Below are positions 7,812 through 16,523 of a DNA stretch of 36,975 nucleotides, piece by piece. A program made the translations under genes and the position numbers. How positions within the stretch are numbered: position 1 is the first letter of the stretch; the number at the start of each line of letters is the position of its first letter. The notes under the pieces are model-generated. The model worked only from the letters and a program-made list of their open reading frames with translations. It did not search any database and was not told where the DNA came from. This DNA is from RZYP01 sp964386405 (GTDB taxonomy: Bacteria > Bacillota > Negativicutes > Acidaminococcales > Acidaminococcaceae), in assembly GCA_964386405.1 (NCBI GenBank), contig CAYLRW010000008.1, positions 1 to 36,975 on the forward strand, given 5' to 3'.

Positions 7812-9119
7812 TTATTTGTTAATCATCGGAACTGTATTAGCAGCATGAGGCATTATATTGATTGTATAGTCAGTTTTGCCTTGTTTAGCTAACTCTGCCT
7901 GGGCCAATTGCCAAGCCTCTTCTAAACTCTCTACTGGGATTTGGCCTGTTTTGCGCACTATGTCAAAATTCTCTTTTTTGGTAACAAGATATACTGTATT
8001 GTTATGTGCCAGAAGTGCAACAGTAAAAGCAATAAAGAAAGGAATTGTAAAGGCTGCACGGCAAGCTTTTTCAAATTCAAGCATATCATCAAAACGGAAA
8101 GAATCGGTAAAAGCTGGCGGTTCTTTAACATCAGGGCATTCGAGCATAGCAATCATAATACCGCCTGGTTTCATAGCCATGCCAGCAGTATCATAGGTTT
8201 TACTGCCTTGGTACATATTGATATCTTTAGGGAAGCCGCCAGGACTTGCAATAACGACATCAGCTTTTTCTTTAATAGCTACGCCCTGAATCTTCATAAC
8301 GTCTTTGGTGCCTTCCAACCAGGCATCATACCAGTGGCCAGCTACGATCCGGGAGAATTCTCCTTCAGCATTCATCACGGAGTTGACGAGGAAGCAAGGA
8401 TTAACCATTTCTGCAACTTCACACATATCTTCATGTAAAGGATTGTCTTCTAATTTTGTACTAGCGCATTTAAGGCTGGCACCTGCACCGACTTCGTCAG
8501 CCAAAGCAAGCGAATGGTTCTTTTGAATTGTTATGTCACCAGAAACACCTGGCATGATGCTCTTGCGGCCGCCGCCGAATCCAGCCATCAGATGTACTGT
8601 GATGCCGCCTGTCAAAATAACTTTGTCTGCATCCATTACTCTCTTATCTACATAAGCAGGAGTGCCGCGTTTGGTAGTGCCAAGATAAACAAGATTATCC
8701 TCATCAGTAGAAAAATGTTGGTAAATCTTGATTCTATCAACAACTTCCTGACTGCATACTGCCACATCCTCTTCATGTGTATGAGCACGATGAGTGCCTT
8801 GCGCTATTACGATGAAAATATCTTCATCCGGCACACCGGCAAGATTTAATTCATCAACTATAACCGGTAAAAACTCATTAGTTTTAATCCAGCTGCGAGT
8901 AATATCGCTGACTACGATGGCAACTTTGTCACCTTTTTCTACGATTTGCTGCAATGGCTCGGTTCCAATAGGATTACGGATTGCTTCAAGAGTTGCAGCC
9001 TTCACGTCATCAATTTTTGTGGAAGGATTACCATTAATAACTTGTAAAACCTTTTCTTCCGGTAATTCTATTTCTTGAGTTCCGTGGCCATAGCCAAAAG
9101 AATATCTTTTCAGTGCCAT
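7812..9119 (-). CDS. larA: LarA-family nickel-pincer 2-hydroxyacid racemase/epimerase
   Basis: A 435-residue LarA-family (DUF2088) protein, which uses the nickel-pincer nucleotide cofactor to racemise or epimerise 2-hydroxyacids. The residues known from Lactiplantibacillus LarA (His108, His174, Lys184, His200) appear here as His110 in AQGTH, His176 in GGITVH, Lys186 in GGGRKSIMPG and His202, all with the same +2 offset. The cofactor lysine and proton-transfer histidines are thus present. No cofactor genes larB, larC or larE lie in the window. The family includes racemases for lactate, malate, phenyllactate and hydroxyglutarate, so the substrate is open. The gene stands alone with its own promoter. 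Confidence 0.85.
   Translation of the reverse strand: MALKRYSFGYGHGTQEIELPEEKVLQVINGNPSTKIDDVKAATLEAIRNPIGTEPLQQIVEKGDKVAIVVSDITRSWIKTNEFLPVIVDELNLAGVPDEDIFIVIAQGTHRAHTHEEDVAVCSQEVVDRIKIYQHFSTDEDNLVYLGTTKRGTPAYVDKRVMDADKVILTGGITVHLMAGFGGGRKSIMPGVSGDITIQKNHSLALADEVGAGASLKCASTKLEDNPLHEDMCEVAEMVNPCFLVNSVMNAEGEFSRIVAGHWYDAWLEGTKDVMKIQGVAIKEKADVVIASPGGFPKDINMYQGSKTYDTAGMAMKPGGIMIAMLECPDVKEPPAFTDSFRFDDMLEFEKACRAAFTIPFFIAFTVALLAHNNTVYLVTKKENFDIVRKTGQIPVESLEEAWQLAQAELAKQGKTDYTINIMPHAANTVPMINK
9064..9092 (-). other. N-terminal coding stretch of larA with no separate signal
   Basis: This is the first part of larA. A glycine/histidine-rich SFGYGHGTQE, which is common in the family, marks the true N-terminus and supports the ATG at 9119. 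AAGGA lies 6 bases before it. Confidence 0.3.
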
Positions 9120-9163
9120 TTTTTGTCCTTCTTTCGTTTGGTATTATGAACAATATTGATATT

Positions 9164-9207
9164 ATTATAGAAGTAATGTGCAAACATGTAAATAGATGTT
9201 TGCACAT
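9164..9207 (-). promoter_or_regulatory. larA promoter overlapped by a perfect inverted repeat
   Basis: On the minus strand TTTACA (9087-9092 of the 9100 block, that is 9187-9192), 17 bases and TATAAT (9164-9169) form a promoter for larA. A perfect 12-base inverted repeat, ATGTGCAAACAT and ATGTTTGCACAT (9176-9187 and 9196-9207), straddles the -35 box. It could be an operator, or the hairpin of a weak terminator for pheT; no good T run follows on the minus strand. Confidence 0.6.
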
Positions 9208-9218
9208 TTTAATAAAAT

Positions 9219-11651
9219 TTAATCTCTTAGTTTAGCTTTAAAAGTTTCACTTACAGCATCTACTACTTTTTTGATGACAATATCAATCTCATCATCTGTC
9301 AAAGTTCTGTCACTTGCTTGGAACGTCAAATTGAAAGCCATACTCTTGCAGCCTTCAGCAACTTGTTTGCCTGTATATACGTCAAACACCTTAGCTGTTT
9401 GCAGTAATTCGCCTGCATTGGCTTTAATTACTTCTACCAATTCACTCATGGCAATCTCTGTTGGAACAACTACTGCAAGATCGCGGGAAGTACCCGGGAA
9501 CTTAGGTAAGTGTTTATATTGAGGCACATGTGTTGCTGCCGCAACTAATGGTTCAATCTCTAATTCGAACAGATAAACGGCTTGTGGCAGGCCATAAGCA
9601 TTCTGCACTGCAGGGTGAGCCTCACCGAAGCAACCAATATATGTACCATTGTATTCTATCATGCAGCTTTTGCCAGGATGCAGATAAGGAGCTGTTCCGG
9701 CGACAAACTTCCAGTCTTGCATCTGTAAGTTGTTCAAAAGACCCTCAACGATACCTTTTACATCATAGAAATCAACGTCTTCGCGTCCTTCGTTCCAGTT
9801 CAATTCATTTCTCTTGCCGCACAAGGCCATGCAAAGCATTGGTTTTTCTGTTGGGAAACCGCTAAGCGGCAGTTGATCAGCAAAGTAAACGCGACCAACC
9901 TCAAAAGTTGCTACCTTGCTATTTTGGCGCGCAACATTGTAGGCTACATTTGCCAGCATGCCAGGTACAAGTGTAGTACGCATGACTTTAAAATCATCCG
10001 TAATCGGATTCATGATATCGATTACTTTTCGTCTTGCATCGTCAGCAGCAAGGCCTATTTTATCGAAAGCTGATGGATGAATAAAGCTATAGTTGATTAC
10101 TTCGTTAATACCTACTGCCACCATATAATCTTTGATTGAATCCTGCACATCATAAATAATGTGCTGTCCGCCTTTTGTAACATCAAGACAAGGAAGATGA
10201 GATTCAATATTATCGAGACCATGGATGCGGCAAATTTCTTCGCTGATATCAGCATCGCAGGTAACATCAGGTCGCCAGGTTGGAGCTGTGACAACAAGCT
10301 CTGCACCTTCTTCGTGTACACCAAACTGCAGTTTTTCCAGAGTTGCGACCATTTCTTCTTTCGTAATGGCAATGCCAATTCTTGAATTGATTGCTTCCGG
10401 ACGCACCTTAACTACCGCGGGCACATATGGCACAGGATAAGCATCAACAATGCCAGGAACAGTCTCACAGGCTTCCATGCTTTCCAAAAGATTGGCAGCG
10501 CGATTCAGAGCATTCCAGGTCAGCACAGTATCTACACCGCGTTCAAAGCGACTGGAGGCTTCACTGCGCAGGCCAAGTGCACGGCTTGTACGTCTGATGC
10601 TGACACCATCAAAGGTCGCTGCTTCCAGCATGACGTTTACAGTTGTGCCGGTAACTTCAGTTTCTAAACCGCCCATTACGCCGCCCAACCCAACGGCATG
10701 TATCGCATCACCGATAACAATCATGCTATCGTTCAAAGTTCTCTCCTGTTCGTCAAGAGTAACCAACTTCTCTTCGTTCTCAGCGCGTCTTACAATTAAT
10801 TTGTGGTCAGCAACTTTATCATAGTCATAAGCATGCATCGGCTGTCCAAGTTCAAGCATGACGTAATTAGTAACGTCAACAACATTGCTGATAGGACGGA
10901 CACCGCAGGCACGCAAACGTCTTTGCATCCAGCTTGGCGATTCTTTGATTTTGATGTTTTTCAAAACCCGAATTGCAAAACGTGAGCAAAGATCAGCTGC
11001 CTTTATTTCTACCTTCGCCATCGCATTAGCGTCGCCAGCTGCGGCTTCTTTTACTTCCATGGCTGGCATTTTAAGATTTGCACCAGTTACAGCGGCTACT
11101 TCTCTCGCCAGGCCAATCATGTTGAAGCAATCGCCTCGGTTAGCCGTAAGATCAAAATCATATACAACATCATCAAGACCAAGCACTTCTTTAATATCTA
11201 CGCCAATCGGTGTATCTTCAGCAAGTAACAGTATGCCTTCCCTTTGTTCCGGCAGCAAGAGTTTAGCGTCCAAGCCAAGTTCGGAAGCAGAACAGAGCAT
11301 ACCATAGGAATCAAGACCACGCATTTTGGCTTTTTTCAGTTTCATGCCGCTTGGCAATTGTGAGCCAACAACAGCAACTGGTACAACTACACCTTTAGTA
11401 ACATTCTGTGCGCCAGTAAGAATTTGCAGCAACTCACCTGTTCCGACATCAATGCTGCAAACCCAAAGTTTATCGGCATCAGGATGATGTTCTATTTCAG
11501 CTACTTTGCCTGTTACAACCCCAGTTAGTCCTTCGCCGAGATAAGTAATTACTTCTACAGGAGTACCGGCTCGCGTCAGCTTGTCCGCCAAAACTTCCGG
11601 AGTATCTGTAATTTCTACATATTCTTTTAACCAATTTAAAGATGCTAACAT
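9219..11651 (-). CDS. pheT: Phenylalanine-tRNA ligase beta subunit
   Basis: The 810-residue beta chain of the alpha2-beta2 phenylalanyl-tRNA synthetase, which binds tRNA-Phe and edits mischarged tyrosine. Domains in order are an EMAP-like tRNA-binding domain (about 40-150), the B3/B4 editing region, B5, the catalytic-like core and the C-terminal FDX-ACB anticodon-binding domain starting near PGTSRDLAVVV. Length fits the long bacterial form. It starts 12 bases after pheS with AGGAGG upstream, so the two subunits are made from one message under the T-box at 12713-12947. Confidence 0.96.
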   Translation of the reverse strand: MLASLNWLKEYVEITDTPEVLADKLTRAGTPVEVITYLGEGLTGVVTGKVAEIEHHPDADKLWVCSIDVGTGELLQILTGAQNVTKGVVVPVAVVGSQLPSGMKLKKAKMRGLDSYGMLCSASELGLDAKLLLPEQREGILLLAEDTPIGVDIKEVLGLDDVVYDFDLTANRGDCFNMIGLAREVAAVTGANLKMPAMEVKEAAAGDANAMAKVEIKAADLCSRFAIRVLKNIKIKESPSWMQRRLRACGVRPISNVVDVTNYVMLELGQPMHAYDYDKVADHKLIVRRAENEEKLVTLDEQERTLNDSMIVIGDAIHAVGLGGVMGGLETEVTGTTVNVMLEAATFDGVSIRRTSRALGLRSEASSRFERGVDTVLTWNALNRAANLLESMEACETVPGIVDAYPVPYVPAVVKVRPEAINSRIGIAITKEEMVATLEKLQFGVHEEGAELVVTAPTWRPDVTCDADISEEICRIHGLDNIESHLPCLDVTKGGQHIIYDVQDSIKDYMVAVGINEVINYSFIHPSAFDKIGLAADDARRKVIDIMNPITDDFKVMRTTLVPGMLANVAYNVARQNSKVATFEVGRVYFADQLPLSGFPTEKPMLCMALCGKRNELNWNEGREDVDFYDVKGIVEGLLNNLQMQDWKFVAGTAPYLHPGKSCMIEYNGTYIGCFGEAHPAVQNAYGLPQAVYLFELEIEPLVAAATHVPQYKHLPKFPGTSRDLAVVVPTEIAMSELVEVIKANAGELLQTAKVFDVYTGKQVAEGCKSMAFNLTFQASDRTLTDDEIDIVIKKVVDAVSETFKAKLRD

Positions 11652-11663
11652 AACAAATCCTCC

Positions 11664-12689
11664 TTATTTGAATTGACGTATGAAGCGCAAATCATTTTCA
11701 AAGAATAATCTCAAATCATCAATACCATATTTAAGCATGGCTATACGCTCAACGCCCATACCAAATGCGAAACCGCTTACTTGTTGTGGGTCATAGCCGC
11801 TCATGGTCAATACGTTCGGATGAACCATACCAGAGCCTAATATTTCCAGCCAACCGGAATTCTTACAGACGCGACAGCCTTTGCCGCCGCAAATTACGCA
11901 GGAAATGTCCACTTCAGCCGATGGTTCGGTGAAAGGAAAGAAACTTGGACGCAAACGAACTTTTACATTGCTGCCAAACATTTCTTTAAGGAAAAGTTCC
12001 AGAGTTCCCTTTAAGTCAGCCAAGCTGATACCCTTATCAATGACAAGGCCTTCCACCTGATGGAACATCGGAGAGTGTGTAGCATCATAATCTCTGCGAT
12101 AAACTCGTCCCGGTGCAATCATCCTGACCGGCTCATTGCCGCCCTTACTTTGCATAGTTCTTGCCTGTACCGGTGAAGTGTGCGTACGCAGCAAGTATTC
12201 TTCCGTAATGTAGAAGGAGTCCTGCATATCGCGTGCAGGATGATCTTTTGGCAAGTTCAAGGCCTCAAAGTTATAATAATCATTTTCTATTTCCGGGCCT
12301 TCATTTACGTCAAAACCCATTCTCATGAAAATTTTCTTAATTTCACGCATAGTCAGCGTAATGGGATGCAGATGACCGATTTTCGGTGCTCTGCCCGGCA
12401 GTGTAATATCTACCTTCTCATTCGCCAGTTTATCAGCCAAAGCTTTTTCTTCCAAAACTTTGCTATGCTCTTCAATTTTGCCTTCCAATTCTGCGCGCAG
12501 TTCATTCACAATCTGCCCGATTTTTGGCCTTTCTTCAGCAGAAAGTGCTCCCATTCCACGCAAAATTTCTGTTAAGGAACCCTTTTTACCTAAATACTGA
12601 ACTTTTAGGTTTTTCAGCTCTTCCAGTGAAGTAACTGTTTCCAGGTCTTGCAAAGCCTGCTCTTTAAGTGCTTGCAGTTTTTCTCTCAT
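11664..12689 (-). CDS. pheS: Phenylalanine-tRNA ligase alpha subunit
   Basis: The 341-residue catalytic alpha chain of phenylalanyl-tRNA synthetase. It has the N-terminal coiled-coil, and class II motifs: GRVYRRDYDATHSPMFHQ (motif 2) and GFAFGMGVERIAMLKYGI (motif 3). The ATG at 12689 is preferred over the one at 12695, because the AGGAGG at 12696-12701 touches the latter and is six bases from the former; it also gives the usual MREKLQAL start. It is the first gene of pheST and is controlled by the T-box leader. Confidence 0.95.
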   Translation of the reverse strand: MREKLQALKEQALQDLETVTSLEELKNLKVQYLGKKGSLTEILRGMGALSAEERPKIGQIVNELRAELEGKIEEHSKVLEEKALADKLANEKVDITLPGRAPKIGHLHPITLTMREIKKIFMRMGFDVNEGPEIENDYYNFEALNLPKDHPARDMQDSFYITEEYLLRTHTSPVQARTMQSKGGNEPVRMIAPGRVYRRDYDATHSPMFHQVEGLVIDKGISLADLKGTLELFLKEMFGSNVKVRLRPSFFPFTEPSAEVDISCVICGGKGCRVCKNSGWLEILGSGMVHPNVLTMSGYDPQQVSGFAFGMGVERIAMLKYGIDDLRLFFENDLRFIRQFK

Positions 12690-12712
12690 GGTCATCCTCC
12701 TAAAAAAAATAA

Positions 12713-12947
12713 AGCCTCCATCCCCCTGAAGGGGCGAAAGCTCTGTTTCCGCGGTACCACCCTAATTTATTTCTCATATGTCTTAACGCGACCAACGTTC
12801 AGCCTACACAGCATTGCCTTCAGCCAAAACACTCAGAAGTGAACTTCTGTCCAAATGTAGCATGCGGCTCTCAGCCTTGTCCGCAATTTCTGTATCGCAT
12901 TTAAGACATACTCTCTTCGTCATAGTGATAAAAATATTTAATTAACA
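12713..12947 (-). promoter_or_regulatory. T-box leader of pheST (tRNA-Phe)
   Basis: On the minus strand the RNA contains the T-box core AGGGTGGTACCGCG (about 12750-12765) followed by a GC-rich terminator stem (12713-12743) and a T run. The stem I end reads AAGTTCACTTCTGAGT; TTC (12841-12843, as GAA on the plus strand) followed by the conserved A fits the Phe specifier codon. Uncharged tRNA-Phe should favour antitermination and raise pheST expression. Confidence 0.92.
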
Positions 12948-12953
12948 AGCTAA

Positions 12954-12983
12954 ATTATAGCACATCAATTGATTTTGTGACAA
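12954..12983 (-). promoter_or_regulatory. Promoter of pheST
   Basis: TTGTCA (12978-12983), an 18-base spacer and an extended TGCTATAAT (-10 at 12954-12959) on the minus strand. It overlaps the last codons of the rRNA methylase gene, so pheST has its own start of transcription. Confidence 0.7.
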
Positions 12984-13776
12984 GCTTTCGCCTGACACAT
13001 TCGAAAAGAATTATACCTGTCGCGATTGCAGCATTCAAAGATTCAGCATTACCCGGCATAGGTATATAGACTCTTTTTTCAGAAGCTGACAATAGTTCAG
13101 TACTTACTCCTTCAGCTTCGTTACCAATAACGATAGCTGTGCGCTTTGCTAACTCTTCACCATAAATGCTGCGGCCACCTTCTAATGAACTACTCCATAA
13201 TGACCAATTATTATCTTTGCACCAGCTTATAAATTCACTTTTATTCTGTGCATTTCTGATTGGCAGATGAAAAAGTGACCCCATGGCAGCACGAACTGCT
13301 TTAGGTGCAAATGCATCCGTACAACCTTCCAGTAGTATGACACCGGTAATACCAGCCGCATCAGCCGTTCTAATCATTGTCCCCAGATTGCCAGGATCAC
13401 GCACTTCATCCAATACCAGCAGAACGCCTTCATTCTCTTGGTTAAAATCATTTAACTCGCATGTTTTCTTTCTGACAACCACAAGAATACCCTGTGGAGT
13501 ATCTGTATCACTCAAGCGCTGCATTACTTCAGGCGTAACCTCAAAAATTGCTGCGCCAAGAGTTTCTAACCTATCAACAATTCCTCTTAACCTTGCAGAT
13601 TCAATCGTAACATCAACAAAAGCACGTAAAACATCCCATCCTGAATTCAAAACCTCTTCAGTGCTGCGCACGCCTTCAATAATAAAGGCATCAGCAGTAT
13701 TGCGGTACTTCTTCAATTTTAGTTCGCAAGTTTCTTTTATAAGCTGATTATTTACACTGCTGATTGTCTTTTTCAC
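12955..13776 (-). CDS. TrmH/SpoU-family RNA 2'-O-methyltransferase
   Basis: A 273-residue SPOUT methyltransferase that transfers a methyl group from S-adenosylmethionine to a ribose 2'-OH in rRNA or tRNA. It has an N-terminal substrate-binding region (FIIEGVRSTEEVL) and a knotted C-terminal domain with the three SpoU motifs: LDEVRDPGNLGTMIRTADA, AIVIGNEAEGVS and IPMPGNAESLNAAIATGI. It starts with GTG overlapping the ktrA stop by four bases (GTGA), with GGAG upstream. It sits between the potassium genes and pheST, a common Firmicute arrangement. The exact modified nucleotide is not known from the sequence. Confidence 0.9.
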   Translation of the reverse strand: MKKTISSVNNQLIKETCELKLKKYRNTADAFIIEGVRSTEEVLNSGWDVLRAFVDVTIESARLRGIVDRLETLGAAIFEVTPEVMQRLSDTDTPQGILVVVRKKTCELNDFNQENEGVLLVLDEVRDPGNLGTMIRTADAAGITGVILLEGCTDAFAPKAVRAAMGSLFHLPIRNAQNKSEFISWCKDNNWSLWSSSLEGGRSIYGEELAKRTAIVIGNEAEGVSTELLSASEKRVYIPMPGNAESLNAAIATGIILFECVRRKLVTKSIDVL

Positions 13777-14432
13777 ATCTTTGACTCCAATGTTTTAATA
13801 CTTTCACGTGTTCCCAAAATGACCATAATGTCACCAGCTCTTATCTTATCGTGTGGATCAGGATTTACCAACATTTGGCCATTTCTTCGTAAAGCAACTA
13901 CTGTGACATTGTATAAACGGCGCATCTCCGCTTCGCTCAAGCTCTTGCCTACCATTGATTTAGGTGCACCAATTTCCATAATACTTAAATTGTCAACTAG
14001 TTCTATGTAATCGACAATATTGCTGTCAGCAAGATTATGTCCAACGCGCAAACCCATATCGCGTTCCGGATAAATTACCTTGTCCGCGCCTATTTTCTCC
14101 AGCATACGACCATGCAGCGAGGTCGATGCTTTTGCTAATATAAAAGGAATTCCTGTCTCTTTTAGCATCAATGTGCACATCATGCTTGCTTCTAAATCGC
14201 CGACAGCAACTATCGCGACATCGAAATTACGTAATCCTAAAGCTTTAAAAGTTTCTTCATCCAAAAGATCCGCCATAACCACATGTGTGAGTTCATTGCT
14301 TAGACTCTGTACAATTTCTTCATCATTATCTACGCCTAAGACATCATGACCTAAACTATACAAAGTTCTTGCCACACTGATGCCAAAGCGTCCAAGTCCT
14401 AATACAACATACTGTTTTTTGTTCTTTTCCAT
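13773..14432 (-). CDS. ktrA: Potassium uptake regulatory subunit (KtrA/TrkA family)
   Basis: A 219-residue cytoplasmic RCK protein that binds nucleotides and gates the KtrB channel. The N-terminal RCK_N Rossmann fold begins VVLGLGRFGISVARTL and has the acidic end of strand 2 in GVDNDEE; a C-terminal RCK_C domain runs from about residue 135. It lies 10 bases after ktrB and overlaps the methylase gene by four bases, forming one operon of three. The 219-residue length fits the single-RCK KtrA form rather than the double TrkA of proteobacteria. Confidence 0.93.
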   Translation of the reverse strand: MEKNKKQYVVLGLGRFGISVARTLYSLGHDVLGVDNDEEIVQSLSNELTHVVMADLLDEETFKALGLRNFDVAIVAVGDLEASMMCTLMLKETGIPFILAKASTSLHGRMLEKIGADKVIYPERDMGLRVGHNLADSNIVDYIELVDNLSIMEIGAPKSMVGKSLSEAEMRRLYNVTVVALRRNGQMLVNPDPHDKIRAGDIMVILGTRESIKTLESKM

Positions 14433-14442
14433 GGTAATTCTC

Positions 14443-15780
14443 CTATCCGATAATTATTTTTACTTCAGGATATTTGATTTTATCCGGCTGAGGCTTCTGC
14501 AGCAATAACATTGCAAAAGTAAGAACACCGACTCGACCGGCATACATGGTACATATTAAAAGCAACTTGCTTGTATCAGATAAATCACGCGTTATACCTG
14601 TTGAAAGTCCAACCGTGCCAAACGCTGATGCTACTTCGAATAAAACCTGGATAATTGGCATTTCTTCAATCGAACTTATTGCCATAGTTACACTTGAGAT
14701 TAAAATCAACGCCAGCACTAAGATTGTAAATGCTTTGTTTACTGCCTTTTTGCTTACTCTGCGTTCAAAAATTACTATATCGTTTCTGCCTCTTAATACG
14801 GACCAAGCCGACATCAAAATTACAGCTAAAGTAGTTGTCTTGATACCACCGCCGGTAGAGGCAGGAGAAGCTCCTATAATCATAAGAATTACCATCAGAA
14901 ACAAAGAACTGTCTTCCAATTTCTCCAAGGGAAGCGTATTAAACCCTGCAGTCCTTGGTGTTACGGCTTGAAACATACTTGCCAGCCACTGGTCAGCATA
15001 GGATAGGTTAGCAAGCGTATTAGGATTATTGAGTTCGATAAGTCTGAAAATCACAGTCCCTGCCAGAACGAGTGCCGCCGATGCTAAAATAACCACTTTA
15101 CTATGTACAGTCAAAGACTTAAAGCGGCGTTTTGTTAAAACATCGTCCATGACAATGAAGCCCAAGCCGCCCAATGTAATCAAAGACATAATACAGAAAT
15201 TGACAACGCCATCATCGGCGAATTTTGTCAGACTGTCATAGTTGCCAAACAAATCAAAGCCTGCGTTGCAAAAAGCTGAAACAGAATGCCAGTATCCCAT
15301 GTAGAGAGCTCTCTCCCCATACATTGGATAGAAATGAAAGGCAAGTATTGACCCAAATATGAACTCAATGCAGAAAGTGTATTTAATGATATGAAGGACC
15401 ATACGCACAACTCCGGAAACAGTTTCCTGATTCAGTGCTTCCTGAATTAATAGACGCTCCCGCAAATTAATTCTTTTGCCTATTGCAACACTAATCAGCG
15501 TTGCAAAGGTCATAACGCCAAGACCACCTAATTGAATAAGTACTATGATAACCATTTGCCCAAAGGTAGTAAAATATGTACCGGTATCAACCACAACAAG
15601 ACCAGTAACACAGACTGCTGATGTTGCGGTAAAAAGAGCATCCACAAACGAAAGTGATTCAACACCTGCGCTTGCTGCAGGCAACATTAATAACACTGCA
15701 CCAATTAAAATCAAAGCGAAAAAAGTCAGTGCTACTAATTTATATGTTGTGAGATGCTGCAACAATCTGATTATTATCAC
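14443..15780 (-). CDS. ktrB: Potassium uptake transporter membrane subunit (KtrB/TrkH family)
   Basis: A membrane potassium transporter of about 445 residues with four pore repeats. The filter loops read SAVCVTGL, SAFCNAGF, TPRTAGFN and SAFGTVGL, each with the conserved glycine that lines the potassium filter. GTG at 15780 is chosen because AAGGGAGG lies eight bases before it; a GTG 30 bases further up has only a weak ribosome site. With KtrA it forms a sodium-linked or proton-linked potassium uptake system, which of the two cannot be seen. Confidence 0.92.
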   Translation of the reverse strand: MIIIRLLQHLTTYKLVALTFFALILIGAVLLMLPAASAGVESLSFVDALFTATSAVCVTGLVVVDTGTYFTTFGQMVIIVLIQLGGLGVMTFATLISVAIGKRINLRERLLIQEALNQETVSGVVRMVLHIIKYTFCIEFIFGSILAFHFYPMYGERALYMGYWHSVSAFCNAGFDLFGNYDSLTKFADDGVVNFCIMSLITLGGLGFIVMDDVLTKRRFKSLTVHSKVVILASAALVLAGTVIFRLIELNNPNTLANLSYADQWLASMFQAVTPRTAGFNTLPLEKLEDSSLFLMVILMIIGASPASTGGGIKTTTLAVILMSAWSVLRGRNDIVIFERRVSKKAVNKAFTILVLALILISSVTMAISSIEEMPIIQVLFEVASAFGTVGLSTGITRDLSDTSKLLLICTMYAGRVGVLTFAMLLLQKPQPDKIKYPEVKIIIG

Positions 15781-15865
15781 AAAAATTGCCTCCCTTGGCA
15801 AATCGCTCACTCACCGTGTATTCTACACCTTAAAACAAGGTTAGACAATGATAATTTTAGCATAA

Positions 15866-15893
15866 AACACCTGAAGCAACTGCTCCAGGTGTT
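15866..15893 (-). terminator. Terminator of the infC-rpmI-rplT operon
   Basis: An eight-pair stem AACACCTG/CAGGTGTT with a 12-base loop, followed on the minus strand by TTATGC; it is 33 bases after the rplT stop and before ktrB. Confidence 0.75.
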
Positions 15894-15925
15894 TAAAAGT
15901 TGAAAAATATTTTAAATTATTAAAA

Positions 15926-16279
15926 TTACAGTGCTGCTTTGGCAACTTCAACCAATTTGGTGAAAGCGGCTGCATCATAGATAGCCATATCAGCCAAAAC
16001 TTTGCGGTTCATTTCAATGCCGGCTTTATTCAGACCATACATGAAACGGCTATAGCTCATGCCGTTAGCACGGGTTGCAGCATTAATACGAGCAATCCAC
16101 AAATTACGGAATTCACGTTTCTTAGCACGACGGTCACGTCTTGCATAAGAAAGTGCCTTCATTACGGTTTCGTTAGCTTTTTTGAACAATTTGCTCTTGC
16201 TGCCGCGATAACCTTTTGCTAATTTCAAGATCGCTTTATGACGTCTGTGTGCAGTGACACCTACTTTAATTCTTGCCAT
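15926..16279 (-). CDS. rplT: 50S ribosomal protein L20
   Basis: A 117-residue, highly basic 23S rRNA-binding protein needed early in large-subunit assembly. The start MARIKVG and the block HKAILKLAKGYRGSKSKL are typical, and the length is normal. AGGAGG precedes the ATG by seven bases. It is the last gene of infC-rpmI-rplT. In Firmicutes L20 also binds the leader of this operon and represses it, which fits the leader seen at 17057-17171. Confidence 0.97.
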   Translation of the reverse strand: MARIKVGVTAHRRHKAILKLAKGYRGSKSKLFKKANETVMKALSYARRDRRAKKREFRNLWIARINAATRANGMSYSRFMYGLNKAGIEMNRKVLADMAIYDAAAFTKLVEVAKAAL

Positions 16280-16308
16280 GGTTAATCCTCCTCAAATTTC
16301 CTCTGTTA

Positions 16309-16506
16309 TTATGCGTACGGCAGCATTTTTGCTACGCGTTCATGATCTGTCTTGTGAACAAGAGCTGCTTTGCGCAGACTTCTCTTGCGCGCAGGAGATT
16401 TATGTTCAAGAATGTGGCTAGTAAACGCTTGGGAACGCTTGAATTCACCTGTACCCGTTACTTTAAAACGTTTAGCAGCACTTCTACGAGTTTTCATCTT
16501 TGGCAT
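16309..16506 (-). CDS. rpmI: 50S ribosomal protein L35
   Basis: A 65-residue basic ribosomal protein with the family start MPKMKTRRSAAKRF. The ATG at 16506 is used, nine bases after AAGGAGG; an ATG nine bases earlier touches the ribosome site and adds three residues that the family lacks. It lies between infC and rplT in the usual order. Confidence 0.96.
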   Translation of the reverse strand: MPKMKTRRSAAKRFKVTGTGEFKRSQAFTSHILEHKSPARKRSLRKAALVHKTDHERVAKMLPYA

Positions 16507-16523
16507 AGGAAACATCCTCCTTA

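Noticed and set aside
7790..7820. Three copies of a ten-base T-rich repeat (TTTATTTTTG)
   Set aside because: Short low-complexity tail of the terminator at the fba/larA junction; nothing suggests a functional repeat array.
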